Below are positions 6,892-14,400 of a stretch of DNA of 15,936 bases, in pieces (the first letter of the stretch is position 1; each line of letters begins with the position of its first letter). The position numbers and the translations under genes are program-made. The notes under the pieces are model-generated. The model did not search any database, was not told where the DNA came from, and saw only the letters and a program-made list of their open reading frames with translations. Source of the stretch: JBFISM01 sp041608535 (GTDB lineage Bacteria; Actinomycetota; Acidimicrobiia; Spongiisociales; UBA5794); NCBI GenBank assembly GCA_041608535.1, contig JBFISM010000086.1, positions 1 through 15,936 on the forward strand, read 5' to 3'.

Positions 6892-7029
6892 GGTGGTGAG
6901 ATCGATGCCGTCGGCAGGGATGTCCGCTGAGGACAGGTCGAAAGTGACGTCGCCTATGAGAGAAACGGCACGGACGGTGCCGGGAACGGAGATCCATCCT
7001 CCGTGCTTGATGATGCGGCCGCCGGTGGC

Positions 7030-7299
7030 TCAGGCGGATACGGAGTCGAGCAAGTCGTCGAGCGAGCCGTCGCGGTGCAGCGCGACCAGGTCGTCATAGC
7101 CACCGACATGGGTGTCGCCGATGATGATCTGAGGGACGCTCTTGCCGGTGGTGACCCGTTCCAACTCGCCGAAGGGGTCCTCGGGGAACTCCGTCTCGAT
7201 GTTGATGTTCTCGTACTCGATGCCCTTGGTTTCGAGCAGCCGCTTGGCGCGGTCGCAGTAGGGGCACCACGAGGTCGAGTACACCTTCACCTGGCTCAT
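7030..7299 (-). CDS. Glutaredoxin/NrdH-like redox protein
   Basis: The product has 89 residues from ATG 7299. A GAAAGG sequence at 7308-7313 sits about seven bases before this ATG, but only one or two bases before the other possible ATG at 7305, so 7299 is preferred. The CPYC active site is at 12-15 after a beta strand (VKVYSTSW). A TGKSVPQI loop carries the cis-Pro at 56, and GGYDD at 66-70 matches the glutathione/thioredoxin-reductase contact turn. Such proteins reduce disulfides in the cytosol; in actinobacteria members of this type (NrdH, mycoredoxin) work with thioredoxin reductase or mycothiol. CPYC alone does not tell these apart. It lies 70 bases downstream of a small gene of unknown function on the same strand, and its TGA is in frame with the LiaF-like domain that follows. 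Confidence 0.9.
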   Translation of the reverse strand: MSQVKVYSTSWCPYCDRAKRLLETKGIEYENINIETEFPEDPFGELERVTTGKSVPQIIIGDTHVGGYDDLVALHRDGSLDDLLDSVSA

Positions 7300-7369
7300 C
7301 GCCATACCTTTCGAGGGGAGCTCCGGGACGTGCGCTGCAACCTAGCCGCTGGCCCACGTATTCCGGACG

Positions 7370-7738
7370 TCACCCGGCCGGCACGTAGGGGACACCACCG
7401 AGTTGCAGCAGTCGATCGATGACGGCATCCCTCGATTCTTCGAAACCAGCGTCGCGGATCGCATCGCGCTCCTCACCACGCTCCTGGATGTAGATCCGGT
7501 ACCGCCCGCCGTCGTCGATGATGTAGAGCCCGTCGCGCGGTCCCACGATGTTGCGGCCGAGCGCCAGCATCGCCTCCGGATTCGGGATCTCGGATATCAG
7601 GTCGATTCGTTCCAGGTTGAAGGCCTCGGCGAAATCGGCGGCATTGGTTGCTCGCCGGCCGAGGATCTGCGAAGCCAGTTGCCAAGCCCGCAGCCGGAGA
7701 ATGGCCTGGGCCTGCTCTTGCCGGGTGGGGCGGGTCAT
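7370..7738 (-). CDS. Small protein of unknown function upstream of the glutaredoxin gene
   Basis: I do not recognise a characterised family for this 122-residue protein. It has an N-terminal amphipathic helix rich in Gln, Arg and Ala (residues 5-35), an acidic middle (FNLERIDLISEIPNPEAMLAL), and a strand-like LYIIDDGGRYRIYIQERGEERDAI segment followed by a helix (ESRDAVIDRLLQL). The G-x-Y-x-I-Y-x-x-E-R-G stretch is faintly like some polymorphic-toxin immunity proteins, but no toxin gene is present. There is no signal peptide or membrane span, so it should be cytosolic. ATG 7738 has a GGCGG four bases upstream, a modest Shine-Dalgarno. Coding is supported by normal codon use, by being co-directional with the glutaredoxin gene, and by being divergent from the DUF421 gene. 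Confidence 0.7.
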   Translation of the reverse strand: MTRPTRQEQAQAILRLRAWQLASQILGRRATNAADFAEAFNLERIDLISEIPNPEAMLALGRNIVGPRDGLYIIDDGGRYRIYIQERGEERDAIRDAGFEESRDAVIDRLLQLGGVPYVPAG

Positions 7739-7766
7739 GGACCGCCAAGGCTACCGCTGCGCAAAT

Positions 7767-7802
7767 CGCCGCTCGACCCCACCTTTTCTGGTCGGAGCGG
7801 CG
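7767..7802. promoter_or_regulatory. Inverted repeat in the divergent intergenic region
   Basis: CGCCGCTC-GACC (7767-7778) and GGTCGGAGCGGCG (7790-7802) pair over 12 bases with one bulged base, leaving an 11-base loop. The element sits between two divergent genes (starts 7738 and 7918), about 30 bases upstream of the minus-strand start. It could be an operator or a leader hairpin; no T-run follows on either strand. The remainder of the 179-base region contains no clear promoter that I can name. Confidence 0.4.
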
Positions 7803-7917
7803 GCGTGTCACCAGATGCTTCGCTGTGTCGAGGGTTTGGGCACCGGTGTGCCGGGTACACGCGCAGCATGCGACAGACGTCGAAGGACGCCCCGAACGTA
7901 GGAGGACGGGAACGCCG

Positions 7918-8433
7918 ATGACCTCCACCTGGTTCAACAGCGATCCCGAGATCCTCGTGTCGGTGGCGATCAGCGCCGTTGTGATACTCGGCTGGGCGAT
8001 CGTCGTCATCCGTATCACCGGACTGCGGTCGCTTTCCAAGATGTCGAGTTTCGACTTCGTCGTGACCGTTGCTCTCGGCTCCATCGTCGGGGGAGTGGTC
8101 GCCACCTCGGCGTCGCTCATCCACGGCGCAGTCGGTTTCGCAGCACTGCTGGCCACCCAGTGGGTCGTCGCACAACTGCGGCGCCGTGCGTCGTTCGGCG
8201 GCGTGTTCGACAACGAACCGTTGCAGCTCATGGACGGCCCCGTCGTGCTCGAGGACAACATGCGAAAGGCCCGGGTGACGCACGACGATCTTCTCGAGAA
8301 GCTGCGCGAGGCCAACGTCACGAGTCGGGACGACGTGCTCGCGGTAGTGCTGGAGACCACCGGCGACGTGAGCGTGCTCCACGGTCCCGGTCCACTGGAC
8401 GAGTCACTTCTCGAAGGGGTGCGGAGAGGTTGA
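7918..8433 (+). CDS. DUF421 (YetF-type) membrane protein
   Basis: The product has 171 residues from ATG 7918; AGGAGG at 7900-7905 and a GGGAA nearer the ATG support this start, while longer readings run antisense through the neighbouring gene. Three hydrophobic helices lie at about 12-31, 47-63 and 66-86. The family signature after helix 1 is ITGLRSLSKMSSFDFVVTVALGSIVGG. A cytosolic domain follows, with the LQLMDGPVVLEDNMRKARVTHDDLLEKLREANV and DDVLAVVLETTGDVSVLHG elements characteristic of DUF421. The family's biochemical role is unknown; YetF-type proteins sit in the cytoplasmic membrane. The next gene starts 91 bases downstream on the same strand. Confidence 0.88.
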   Translation: MTSTWFNSDPEILVSVAISAVVILGWAIVVIRITGLRSLSKMSSFDFVVTVALGSIVGGVVATSASLIHGAVGFAALLATQWVVAQLRRRASFGGVFDNEPLQLMDGPVVLEDNMRKARVTHDDLLEKLREANVTSRDDVLAVVLETTGDVSVLHGPGPLDESLLEGVRRG

Positions 8434-8511
8434 CGGCGTGATGCGCCTCGGCACACCGCCATCGGCGGCCCACGCATCACCCGCGTCAACAACCTGCCAA
8501 GCCAATACAGC

Positions 8512-8524
8512 TAGCTTTCCGTCG
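8512..8524 (+). promoter_or_regulatory. Possible -10 box for a leaderless DJ-1/PfpI transcript
   Basis: TAGCTT (8512-8517) is followed by seven bases and then ATG 8525. No Shine-Dalgarno precedes this ATG, although protein similarity begins right there. A matching -35 box is not visible at the usual distance. Confidence 0.3.
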
Positions 8525-9178
8525 ATGAGAACGCGCTCCATCGACATCGCCGCCTTGCTCTTCGACGGCATCACTGCCCTCGACGCCATCGGGCCCTACG
8601 AGATACTGCAGCGTCTGCCGAACAGCACGATCACCTTCGTCGGGGAACAGCCGGGCGAGGTGCGCTCCGACAACGGTTTTCTCGGTCTCGTCGTCGATGC
8701 TGAGATGGAGGACCACCCGGCACCCGACGTCGTCCTCATCCCCGGCGGGGTGGGAACCCGCAAACTGGTGGATAACGATCGAGTGCTCGAATGGGTGCGG
8801 TCGGTGCATTACACGACGCAGTGGACGACGTCGGTGTGCACAGGCTCGTTGGTACTCGCCGCGGCCGGGTTGCTCGACGGGGTGAGCGCCGCCACTCACT
8901 GGAGCGCATACGACCGGCTGCGCAAGCTGGGCGCCGAGCCCACCGGCGAGCGCGTGGTGATCAACCCGTACCACCGGATCATCACCGCGGCAGGGGTGTC
9001 GGCCGGCATCGACATGGCGCTCCACCTGTCGGCGTTGCTCGTCGACGAGACTGCGGCGCAGGCGATGCAGCTGATGGTGGAGTACGACCCCCAACCGCCC
9101 TTCGACGCCGGATCGGTGGCCAAGGCCGGTGATGAGGTTATGAAGCGGGTCAGGGAGTATTCCGAGCACCGCCAGTAG
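8525..9178 (+). CDS. DJ-1/PfpI-family protein, isonitrile-hydratase-like
   Basis: Starting at ATG 8525 gives 217 residues; an in-frame GTG at 8438 would add 29 residues of low-complexity sequence without family character. The fold markers are IDIAALLFDGITALDAIGPYE (with Asp20 and Glu26 near the active site), VVLIPGGVG at 69-77, and the nucleophile elbow TSVCTGSLVLAAAGLLDG with Cys105. ATHWSAYDRL and RIITAAGVSAGIDMAL are typical of the isonitrile hydratase (InhA) and GATase-1-like regulator subgroup. Members hydrate isonitriles or act as the N-terminal sensor half of AraC-type regulators; here no DNA-binding domain follows, so a stand-alone enzyme is likelier. Substrate is an inference from similarity. 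It is co-directional with DUF421 upstream and the lipoprotein downstream. Confidence 0.88.
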   Translation: MRTRSIDIAALLFDGITALDAIGPYEILQRLPNSTITFVGEQPGEVRSDNGFLGLVVDAEMEDHPAPDVVLIPGGVGTRKLVDNDRVLEWVRSVHYTTQWTTSVCTGSLVLAAAGLLDGVSAATHWSAYDRLRKLGAEPTGERVVINPYHRIITAAGVSAGIDMALHLSALLVDETAAQAMQLMVEYDPQPPFDAGSVAKAGDEVMKRVREYSEHRQ

Positions 9179-9246
9179 GCGTTCTCCCGCTCGGAACCTC
9201 GCAGCGTGCTCGTGGCGTCTAACGCCCAACCGAGCCAGGAGAACGC
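9179..9246 (+). promoter_or_regulatory. Long stem burying the Shine-Dalgarno of the DUF4349 lipoprotein gene
   Basis: GCGTTCTCC (9179-9187) pairs with GGAGAACGC (9238-9246). Directly inside, GCTCGG (9189-9194) pairs with CCGAGC (9230-9235), leaving only a C versus CA internal loop between the two stems, 15 base pairs in all. A small hairpin GGCGT-CTA-ACGCC (9214-9226) sits in the apical part. The stem starts right after the upstream stop codon (9176-9178) and ends two bases before the GTG start at 9249. The ribosome binding site AGGAGAA (9237-9243) is inside the right arm. This looks like a translation-gating leader or coupling device, since ribosomes finishing the upstream gene would open it. 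Confidence 0.65.
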
Positions 9247-9248
9247 AC

Positions 9249-10613
9249 GTGAGAACAGCCGGACGTATCGCAATCGCCGCCATCGCAATCGTCGTGATCG
9301 CCACCGCTTGCACCAGCGGCGACGACTCTGGAGGCGACGGCGTTGGCCTGTTGAATGCATCGTCCGCCGACGTGGCCGAAGCCACGTTTGCTCCCGGGAT
9401 GGAGGCGCAAACCCAGCCATTCGAGGTCGACGACGACGGTGCGGCCGACCGAGGCAGCATTGGCGGGAGCGCAGAGGAACGTGCGGAGCCGCCGGCCGTC
9501 GACGATCCGTCAGCGGCGCAGCAGATTCGCAATCAGGTGCGAGACATCATCTTCACCGCAGACCTCAGCGTTGCGGCAACCGACGTGGCCACGGCGGCTG
9601 CCGAGGCCATCCGCATCGTTGAAGGTCATGGTGGGTTTGTGTTCGGCCGCGACTCGGCAGCAACTCCCGAGGCCGTGACGACGCTCACGTTCCGCGTCCC
9701 GCCCGATGGCTTCCAGCAGGCGCTCGACGACCTCGCAACGATCGGCGACGTACGCACCCAGAGCGTCGCCGCCGAGGACGTGACGGGAACTGTGGTCGAC
9801 CTGGAGAGTCGGATTGCCACCGCAGAAGCCAGCGTGGAACGGCTGCGAACGTTTCTCGAGGGCGCCACAGACGTGCAGCAGGTCGCTCAGCTCGAGCGAG
9901 AGCTGCTCGATCGGGAGACTCAGCTGGAGACGCTGCGGGGGCAGCTGCGCACCATTCGTGATCACGTGAGCCTGGCCACCATCGTGGTGCGGCTGAGCGA
10001 AGCGCTGGCCAACCCGAGTCTCACGCTGGCCGTCTCCGCCTACCCCGGCCACGACGACGCCGGTGCTTCGTGCCCCGGCCAGGGAAACCTCGCCGTGGAC
10101 GAAGGCTCTGCGGCAACGCTGTGTGTTCAGCTCACCAACAGTGGGGACACTCCGCTCTCGTCGATCGAGCTCACGGACAGTGTTCTCGGCATCGAGCTCG
10201 ATGACATGATCGTGGTCTTTGGCGATCCCGGTGCCGTCTTGGAGCCGGGGCAGATGATCGATCTCGCCTACGAAGTCGAGATCGAACGAGATCTGCGGAC
10301 CCAGACGAAAGTGACTGCGGTTCCGGTGAACGCTGACGGCGACGAGGTGGACGTCCGGCAGGTCGCCCAGACGGCTTCGCTGTTCGTGAACGCCATCGAC
10401 CCCGGGGGACTTCCCGGGTTCGCCGACGGTCTCGCCGCAGGCTGGGACCTGCTGCAGAACATCGTCGGTGTCGCCATCCTCTCCCTGGGCGCAATCCTGC
10501 CGTTCGTCTGGCTCATCCCGCTGCTCTGGCTGGCGCTTCGCTGGCGGCGCCGTCGTATCGAAGACGGTGGCGTCGGCATCGACCCGGACCCGACGCCTGC
10601 GATGGAGAGCTGA
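9249..10613 (+). CDS. DUF4349 lipoprotein with an inserted DUF11-like domain
   Basis: The GTG start at 9249 follows AGGAGAA by five bases. The product has 454 residues. A lipoprotein signal peptide ends IATA-C with Cys21, followed by a Gly/Ser/Asp-rich linker to about residue 90. The DUF4349 domain spans about 95-250 (RDIIFTADLSVAATDV, GGFVF, LTFRVPPDGFQQALDDL, VTGTVVDLESRI), including a coiled coil near 182-236 (ERLRTFLEGATDVQQVAQLE). Residues 256-378 look like a DUF11-type Ig-like domain (LCVQLTNSGDTPLSSIELTD, LEPGQMIDLAYEVEI) with Cys275 and Cys292. A membrane helix (about 406-430) and RWRRRR end the protein. So it is tethered at both ends, lipid-anchored outside and spanning the membrane. 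DUF4349 function is unknown. The extra domain is not part of the usual DUF4349 layout as I know it. Confidence 0.85.
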   Translation: MRTAGRIAIAAIAIVVIATACTSGDDSGGDGVGLLNASSADVAEATFAPGMEAQTQPFEVDDDGAADRGSIGGSAEERAEPPAVDDPSAAQQIRNQVRDIIFTADLSVAATDVATAAAEAIRIVEGHGGFVFGRDSAATPEAVTTLTFRVPPDGFQQALDDLATIGDVRTQSVAAEDVTGTVVDLESRIATAEASVERLRTFLEGATDVQQVAQLERELLDRETQLETLRGQLRTIRDHVSLATIVVRLSEALANPSLTLAVSAYPGHDDAGASCPGQGNLAVDEGSAATLCVQLTNSGDTPLSSIELTDSVLGIELDDMIVVFGDPGAVLEPGQMIDLAYEVEIERDLRTQTKVTAVPVNADGDEVDVRQVAQTASLFVNAIDPGGLPGFADGLAAGWDLLQNIVGVAILSLGAILPFVWLIPLLWLALRWRRRRIEDGGVGIDPDPTPAMES

Positions 10614-10637
10614 GCCGGTCGTATTCCGCCTGGCTCA
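10611..10637. terminator. Hairpin joining the two convergent stop codons
   Basis: TGAGCC (10611-10616) and GGCTCA (10632-10637) are perfect complements; GG/CC inside can add two pairs with one bulge. The arms contain the TGA of the plus-strand lipoprotein gene and the TGA of the minus-strand reductase-like gene. It could serve as a weak bidirectional terminator; there is no T-run. Confidence 0.35.
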
Positions 10638-11441
10638 AACCCGGGCGGTCGCCGGAGCGGGTGCCCACGACTCAGCTGCTTCGCCGATCAGCGTGGCCGG
10701 TTTCAACCCCATGAGCACGGTCCCAGCACAGCCCGCAGCATGGGCGGCCGCTTCGATCTCACGAGTGATGTCCCAAGCCAGCCGGCGGCGCGAGTCGCCC
10801 TCTGCATCGGCGATGGTCGACAGCAGCTCCCGGGACACCGGGATGGCGCCGGTGGCCTCCATACGCTTGATCCACGCCGGGCTGAACGGCGGTATGACCA
10901 TCAAGAACACCGGGGGGTCGCCGCTCTCGCAGCGCAGCTTCGCCATGTTCGGCTCGACGGTGGCCGGGTCGAGCACGGGTCCCGCCACGAGGAACTGTGC
11001 TCCAAGCTCGATGCGCCGTCGATACTGCCAGCGTCGGAACCGGGTCGGTATGCCCACCTCGAACGGCGGCATCCTCGTCTGCAGGTCTCGCAAGTGCTCG
11101 ACCGTCTCGTAGTGGTTGGAGAGATGTTCCACCGCGGGCAGCGTGTCGCCGACAACCACCAGGAACGAGTCGACCCCGTTCCCGATGGCGCCCCGCACCT
11201 CGGACTCGATGGCGAGGATGTTGCGGTCCCGGGTGGACACCACCACGGTGGGATGGACCGAGGGGACGTCGTGGGTGATCCGGGCCGCATAGGCGTACGG
11301 CGACACCCGGATCTTGCCGAAGACGTTGTCCGTCACCAGCACGTGGCCGAACGCGCCGTCGAGCTGCTGATGGCTCAGGTCGGGCAGCTCTGGAGGGTTG
11401 ACCTCGGCGATGCGCAACCATCCGGGCTCAGCCGTCAGCAC
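10635..11441 (-). CDS. Methylenetetrahydrofolate-reductase-like protein
   Basis: The product has 268 residues from a GTG at 11441 preceded, five bases away, by GGGAGGT (11447-11453), an excellent Shine-Dalgarno. The start lies inside the end of metH, giving a 14-base overlap that suggests translational coupling. Family marks are AEVNPPELPD at 12-21 (the catalytic Glu region of MetF barrels), VVVSTRDRNILAIESEVRGA at 66-85, and SFLVVVGDT at 92-100. Later FEVGIPTRFRR and LGAQFLVAGPVLDP fit the second half of the barrel. MetF enzymes reduce 5,10-methylene-THF to 5-methyl-THF, the methyl donor for MetH, exactly what the neighbouring gene needs. It is somewhat shorter and more divergent than typical MetF, and could be one of the non-canonical actinobacterial reductases. 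Cofactor use cannot be read from the sequence. Confidence 0.75.
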   Translation of the reverse strand: MLTAEPGWLRIAEVNPPELPDLSHQQLDGAFGHVLVTDNVFGKIRVSPYAYAARITHDVPSVHPTVVVSTRDRNILAIESEVRGAIGNGVDSFLVVVGDTLPAVEHLSNHYETVEHLRDLQTRMPPFEVGIPTRFRRWQYRRRIELGAQFLVAGPVLDPATVEPNMAKLRCESGDPPVFLMVIPPFSPAWIKRMEATGAIPVSRELLSTIADAEGDSRRRLAWDITREIEAAAHAAGCAGTVLMGLKPATLIGEAAESWAPAPATARV

Positions 11442-14400
11442 GACGTACCTCCCGGGGCTTGCGGGCGATGAAGTACTTCGCCTGGGGGTGGTGGCATATC
11501 AGCGCCGAGGTGGTCTGCTCGGGGTGATACTGGAATCCGGTCGCTTCCGAGACCTCGATGCCGAGCCTCCCAGCGCCGAGGAGCTCGGCCACGGTCTCGT
11601 TGTCGGCGAGGTCGGGGCACGCCGGGTAGCCCCACGAGTAGCGGCCGCCGCGGTACTGCTGTTTGAACAGGCCGTGCAGGGTGGGCCCGTCTTCATTGAC
11701 GAACCCCCATTCGGTGCGGATGCGGTGATGCCAGTACTCGGCGAGTGCTTCCGCCATCTCGACCCCGAGACCGTGCAGATGGAGGTAGTCGCTGTAGCGA
11801 TCGGCAGCGAAGAGCTCGGCGGCTCGCTCCGTCACCCGCCGCCCCATGGTGACGATGTGGAAGGCCGCATAATCGACCTCGGACCCACCGGCGGGACGGA
11901 AGAAGTCTGCGATGCACAGCCACGGGTCCTCGGGTTGTCTCGGGAACGAGAACCGGGCCAGCTCCCGGTCCCGTGTGGTGTCCTCCCAGATCACCAGGTC
12001 ATCGCCATCGCCGTTGGCCGGAAAGTATCCGTACACGACTTGTGGGATCAGCAACTGGTCGGTCTGGGCCCGGTGCAGCTGGCTGGTCAGGAGCGGTTGC
12101 AGCCGTGCGAGGAACTCCGGATGGGTCTCCGCGCCGACGGGGCGGTACTGCCACTGGTTGCGGAACAGCGCAGTTCGATTGAGGTAGGCGGCTATCTCAC
12201 CAATAGGAACACTCTTCACCACCCTGCTGCCGAGGAACGGCGGTGGCGGTATCGGGTTGTCGACCACCACCGACGGTGCCCGCAGCGGGGTGGGTTCGGT
12301 GGCGACCACCGGATCTCGCACCGGCAGCACGGGGCGCGGCTTCGCCGGTGGTAGCTCGCCCTCACCGGTGATGGCGCCCATTGCTGCCAGCCCGGCGAAC
12401 GCATCCTTCCCGTAGTAGAGCGGGCCCGGGTAGCGACTCCGCAGGTCGTCCTCGACATAGGAGCGGGTGAGTGCCGCACCGCCGAGCAGCACCGGAACGT
12501 GGCCGAGTCCGTGGCGGACCAACTCCGCCAGGTTGTCCCGCATGACGAGGGTCGACTTCACGAGCAAACCGCTCATTCCGATGGCGTCGGCTCCCGTCGA
12601 CTTGTATGCCTCGATGAGCTCGTCGATGGACACCTTGATGCCGAGGTTGTGCACGGTGTAGCCGTTGTTGGTGAGGATGATGTCGACGAGGTTCTTGCCG
12701 ATGTCGTGGACGTCGCCTTTGACGGTGGCGAGCACGATCGATCCCCGATCGGCGGTCGTGGTGCGATCCATGTGCGGCTCTAGCCAGCTCACCGCAACCT
12801 TCATGGTCTCGGCCGATTTCAGCACGAATGGAAGCTGCATCTCGCCGGATGCAAAGAGGTCGCCGACGGTACGCATCCCGGCGAGGAGGATCTCGTTGAT
12901 GATGTCCAGGGCCTCGTGACCGGCACCCAGCGCTTCGGCGAGATCGTCCTCGAGACCGCCCCGGTTGCCATCGACGATCCTCCGCTGCAGCCGCTCGTTG
13001 AGCGGCAACCCGGCGAGCGAATCGGCGCTCTCAGTCGCCGCAGTGGTGTTCGCATCCGCAAACGCCGCCAGCAGCGACTCCAGTGGGTCGTAGCCCTCGC
13101 GACGCCGGTCGTAGATGAGATCGAGGCACACCGTGCGCTGCTCGGCGTCGATGGTGTGATTCGGCAGCAACTTGCCGGCGTGGATGATCGCCGCATCCAA
13201 ACCGTGGTCGACCGCCTCGTGGAGAAACACCGAGTTGAGCACACGCCGCGCCGCCGGGTTGAGGCCAAAGGACACGTTCGAGACACCGAGCACGGTGCGC
13301 ACACCCGGCAGTTCCACCTTGATCCGGCGCAGCGCCTCCAATGTCGCAACCGCATCGCGGCGCAGATCCTCATCACCGGTGGACAGCGGGAACGTCAGCG
13401 GGTCGAACAAGAGGTCTGCCGGGCGGAGGCCGTAGCGATCCACGGCGAGTCGATGGAGCCGGTGTGCCACCTCGAGCTTCCACTCCACGGTGCGGGCCTG
13501 CCCCCGTTCGTCGATGAGCAGACAGATCAGAGCGGCGCCGTGCTCGGCGGCGAGCCGGAAGATCCGGTCGGCTCGAGAACCCGGCCCGTCGCCGTCCTCG
13601 AGGTTCGCCGAGTTGAGCACACAGCGGCCACCCAGCCGTTCCAGGCCGGCTTCGATGACCTCGGGCTCGGTGGAATCGAGCACGACCGGGACGGTGATCT
13701 CCGTGGCGAAACGGGCCGCCACCCGGTCCATGTCGACCGCCCCATCGCGACCGACATAGTCGACGCACAGATCGACGAGGTGGGCCGCCTCCGCCACCTG
13801 GTCGGCGCCGATGTCGACGCAACGCTCGAGGTCGTCGGACAGGAGCGCCTCGCGGAAGGCTTTGGAGCCGTTGGTGTTGGTTCGTTCGCCGATGATCAGA
13901 AACGAGGTGTCCTGGTCGAAGGCGACGGGGGCGTATGTCGATGCGGCCCCGGGGACGTCGAGCGGCGTTCGTGGCGCCGGGGTGTGTGGTGCGAGCCGGG
14001 CGAGGACTGCTGCGAGATGTTCGGTGGTGGTGCCGCAACAGCCTCCGACGATCTGGACACCGAACTCCCGAACGAACGTCTCGAGATGATCGGCCAGTCC
14101 TGCGGGATCGAGGTCGTAGGTCATCACGTCTCCCTCCACGTGGGGGAGACCGGCGTTGGGGATCACGGCAATGGGGATCGAGGAATGACGGCTCAGGTAG
14201 CGCACCGCCTCGTACATCTCGGCCGGACCCGTTGCACAGTTGAGTCCAATGGCGTCGACACCGAGCGCCTCGAGGCTGGTGAGCGCCGCTCCGATCTCGG
14301 TTCCAGGCAGCATCCTGCCGGTCAGCTCGATCGTCACCTGGCACTGAATCGGCACCGACCGTCCACAGGCCGCCATCGCCCGGCGTAACCCATTGATGGC

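Noticed and set aside
12916..14388. Plus-strand reading frame of 490 codons inside metH
   Set aside because: Shadow of a fully conserved metH; sequence lacks any family character.
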